From Clostridia bacterium (GTDB lineage Bacteria; Bacillota_A; Clostridia; Oscillospirales; CAG-272): a stretch of 11,620 bases of DNA. The stretch is taken from positions 1-11,620 of the forward strand of contig JAFYPS010000195.1 of assembly GCA_017547395.1 (NCBI GenBank), read 5' to 3'. The notes beneath the pieces are model-generated. The model was given only the letters and a program-made list of their open reading frames with translations. It was not told where the DNA came from and made no database searches. A program made the position numbers and the translations under genes. Below are positions 10,932-11,620 of this stretch, piece by piece. Numbering within the stretch: the first letter of the stretch is position 1; each line of letters opens with the position of its first letter.

Positions 10932-11522
10932 ATGGATTTCAAAAGCAGTGAAACTGCAAAAAATCTTATGCGCGCATTTGCGGGCGAGAGTCAGGCGCGA
11001 AACAGATACACGATTGCCGCAGATATTGCCAAGGACCAGAAATATGCGGTAGTCGAGGCGGTGTTCCGCTTTACTGCGGAGCAGGAGAGGGCGCACGCCG
11101 AGGTGTTTTACGGGCATTTAAAGGAGCTTGACGGCTGTGAAATTACGGTGGACGGCGGATACCCCGTGAACGTTACAAGCTCGGTTGCGAAGCTTCTTAA
11201 GTACGCGGCAGGCAATGAGGAAAAGGAGTTTGCAGACGTTTACCCCTCATTTGCCGAGGTTGCCGAGAGAGAGGGTTTTGCAAAAATTGCGGTGGACTTT
11301 AAAAATATTGCAAAAATAGAAAAGCTTCACGGTGAGAGATTTGCAAAGCTTGCGGAGTGGCTTGACAGCGGCAAATTGTTTCTTTCTGATGTTGAGTGCG
11401 GATGGATGTGCCTCAATTGCGGAAACGTTATTGAAACAAAGGGCGTTCCCGAAAAATGTCCCGTATGCAACGCGGATCAGGGCTTTTTCATCCGCCTTAC
11501 AATGGCACCGTATACAGAGTAA
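10932..11522 (+). CDS. rbr: Rubrerythrin
   Basis: A cytoplasmic non-haem iron protein of 196 residues that reduces hydrogen peroxide in anaerobes, taking electrons from NAD(P)H through rubredoxin-type carriers. The N-terminal four-helix diiron domain shows E19 (FAGESQARNRY), E52 and H55 (EQERAHAE), glutamates around 96-99, and E130 and H133 (IEKLHGERF). The C-terminal rubredoxin-like domain binds one iron through C160, C163, C176 and C179 in two CxxC pairs. Length and domain order are those of classical rubrerythrin, and no ligand seems missing. I chose ATG 10932 because AAGGAG (10918-10923) lies eight bases upstream. A GTG at 10899 would add 11 residues that are translated SD sequence. Terminators on both sides imply a single-gene unit. 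No PerR box or clear promoter was recognised in the 51-base gap. The link to the sugar genes is probably positional only. Confidence 0.96.
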   Translation: MDFKSSETAKNLMRAFAGESQARNRYTIAADIAKDQKYAVVEAVFRFTAEQERAHAEVFYGHLKELDGCEITVDGGYPVNVTSSVAKLLKYAAGNEEKEFADVYPSFAEVAEREGFAKIAVDFKNIAKIEKLHGERFAKLAEWLDSGKLFLSDVECGWMCLNCGNVIETKGVPEKCPVCNADQGFFIRLTMAPYTE

Positions 11523-11560
11523 AACAATAAAGCATCGGCAAAAGCCGATGCTTTATTGTT
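11523..11560. terminator. Hairpin terminator after rubrerythrin
   Basis: A perfect 17-pair stem (11523-11539 with 11544-11560) carries an AAAA loop. Its core is GCATCGGC/GCCGATGC and its outer part is A/T-rich, giving CTTTATTGTT on the 3' side. The U-tract is interrupted, but the long stem beginning at the stop codon makes a terminator likely, perhaps for both strands. Confidence 0.82.
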
Positions 11561-11579
11561 GCGATAAATTAAAGTTTAC

Positions 11580-11620
11580 GGGAGGAAACAATCCCTCAGT
11601 CAGCCACGCGCGAACCTCAA
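11580..11620. repeat. Possible start of a second dispersed repeat, cut by the window end
   Basis: The GGGAGGAAACAATCCCTCAG stretch (11580-11599) followed by TCAGCCACGCG recalls, from memory, the edge of another short palindromic element found between genes in gut Clostridia, in which CCCTCAGTCA leads into GC-rich hairpins. Only about 40 bases are visible and the partner arm is outside the window. It could also be an ordinary intergenic stretch. Confidence 0.3.

Overview
The window looks like chromosomal DNA from an anaerobic, plant-glycan-using Gram-positive bacterium, most likely an uncultured gut member of the Clostridia. The evidence is consensus sigma-A promoter hexamers, strong AGGAG ribosome binding sites, a surface protein ending in three SLH cell-wall-binding repeats, a rubrerythrin, compact intrinsic terminators, and a short palindromic repeat of a type common in gut Clostridia. 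No taxonomic marker gene is present, so this placement is an inference. All four genes lie on the + strand.

Layout. Bases 1-323 hold no gene: first an imperfect palindromic repeat (about 13-125), then AT-rich DNA with a perfect-hexamer promoter (242-269). This promoter drives a cytoplasmic GH2 beta-galactosidase of LacZ type (324-3389). After a 35-base gap with no terminator comes a very large secreted protein (3425-8602). It has a signal peptide, four diverged parallel beta-helix modules, a GH43 beta-propeller and three SLH repeats. A strong hairpin terminator (8641-8676) closes this two-gene unit. Immediately downstream is a second cytoplasmic GH2 enzyme of the beta-mannosidase type (8692-10851), with its own terminator (10855-10880). 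Its only visible promoter candidate overlaps the previous terminator. A rubrerythrin (10932-11522) follows with its own terminator (11523-11560). The last 40 bases look like the start of another dispersed repeat.

How the genes fit together. The surface protein probably holds a GH43 (arabinan-type) domain on the cell wall, with the beta-helix array as spacer or binding surface. The two GH2 enzymes lack signal peptides and would finish imported oligosaccharides inside the cell. Together this suggests use of pectic side chains or other galactose-, arabinose- or mannose-containing plant glycans. No transporter or regulator is visible, so the system is incomplete here. The rubrerythrin is an oxidative-stress protein that seems unrelated to sugar use.

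The points most worth a second look are: the GH43 domain appears to lack the usual pKa-modulating Asp and the GHN-type His; the surface protein has an unusual modular build; a promoter is nested in a terminator ahead of the second GH2 gene; and an ATGCTRAA motif recurs around the lacZ promoter.
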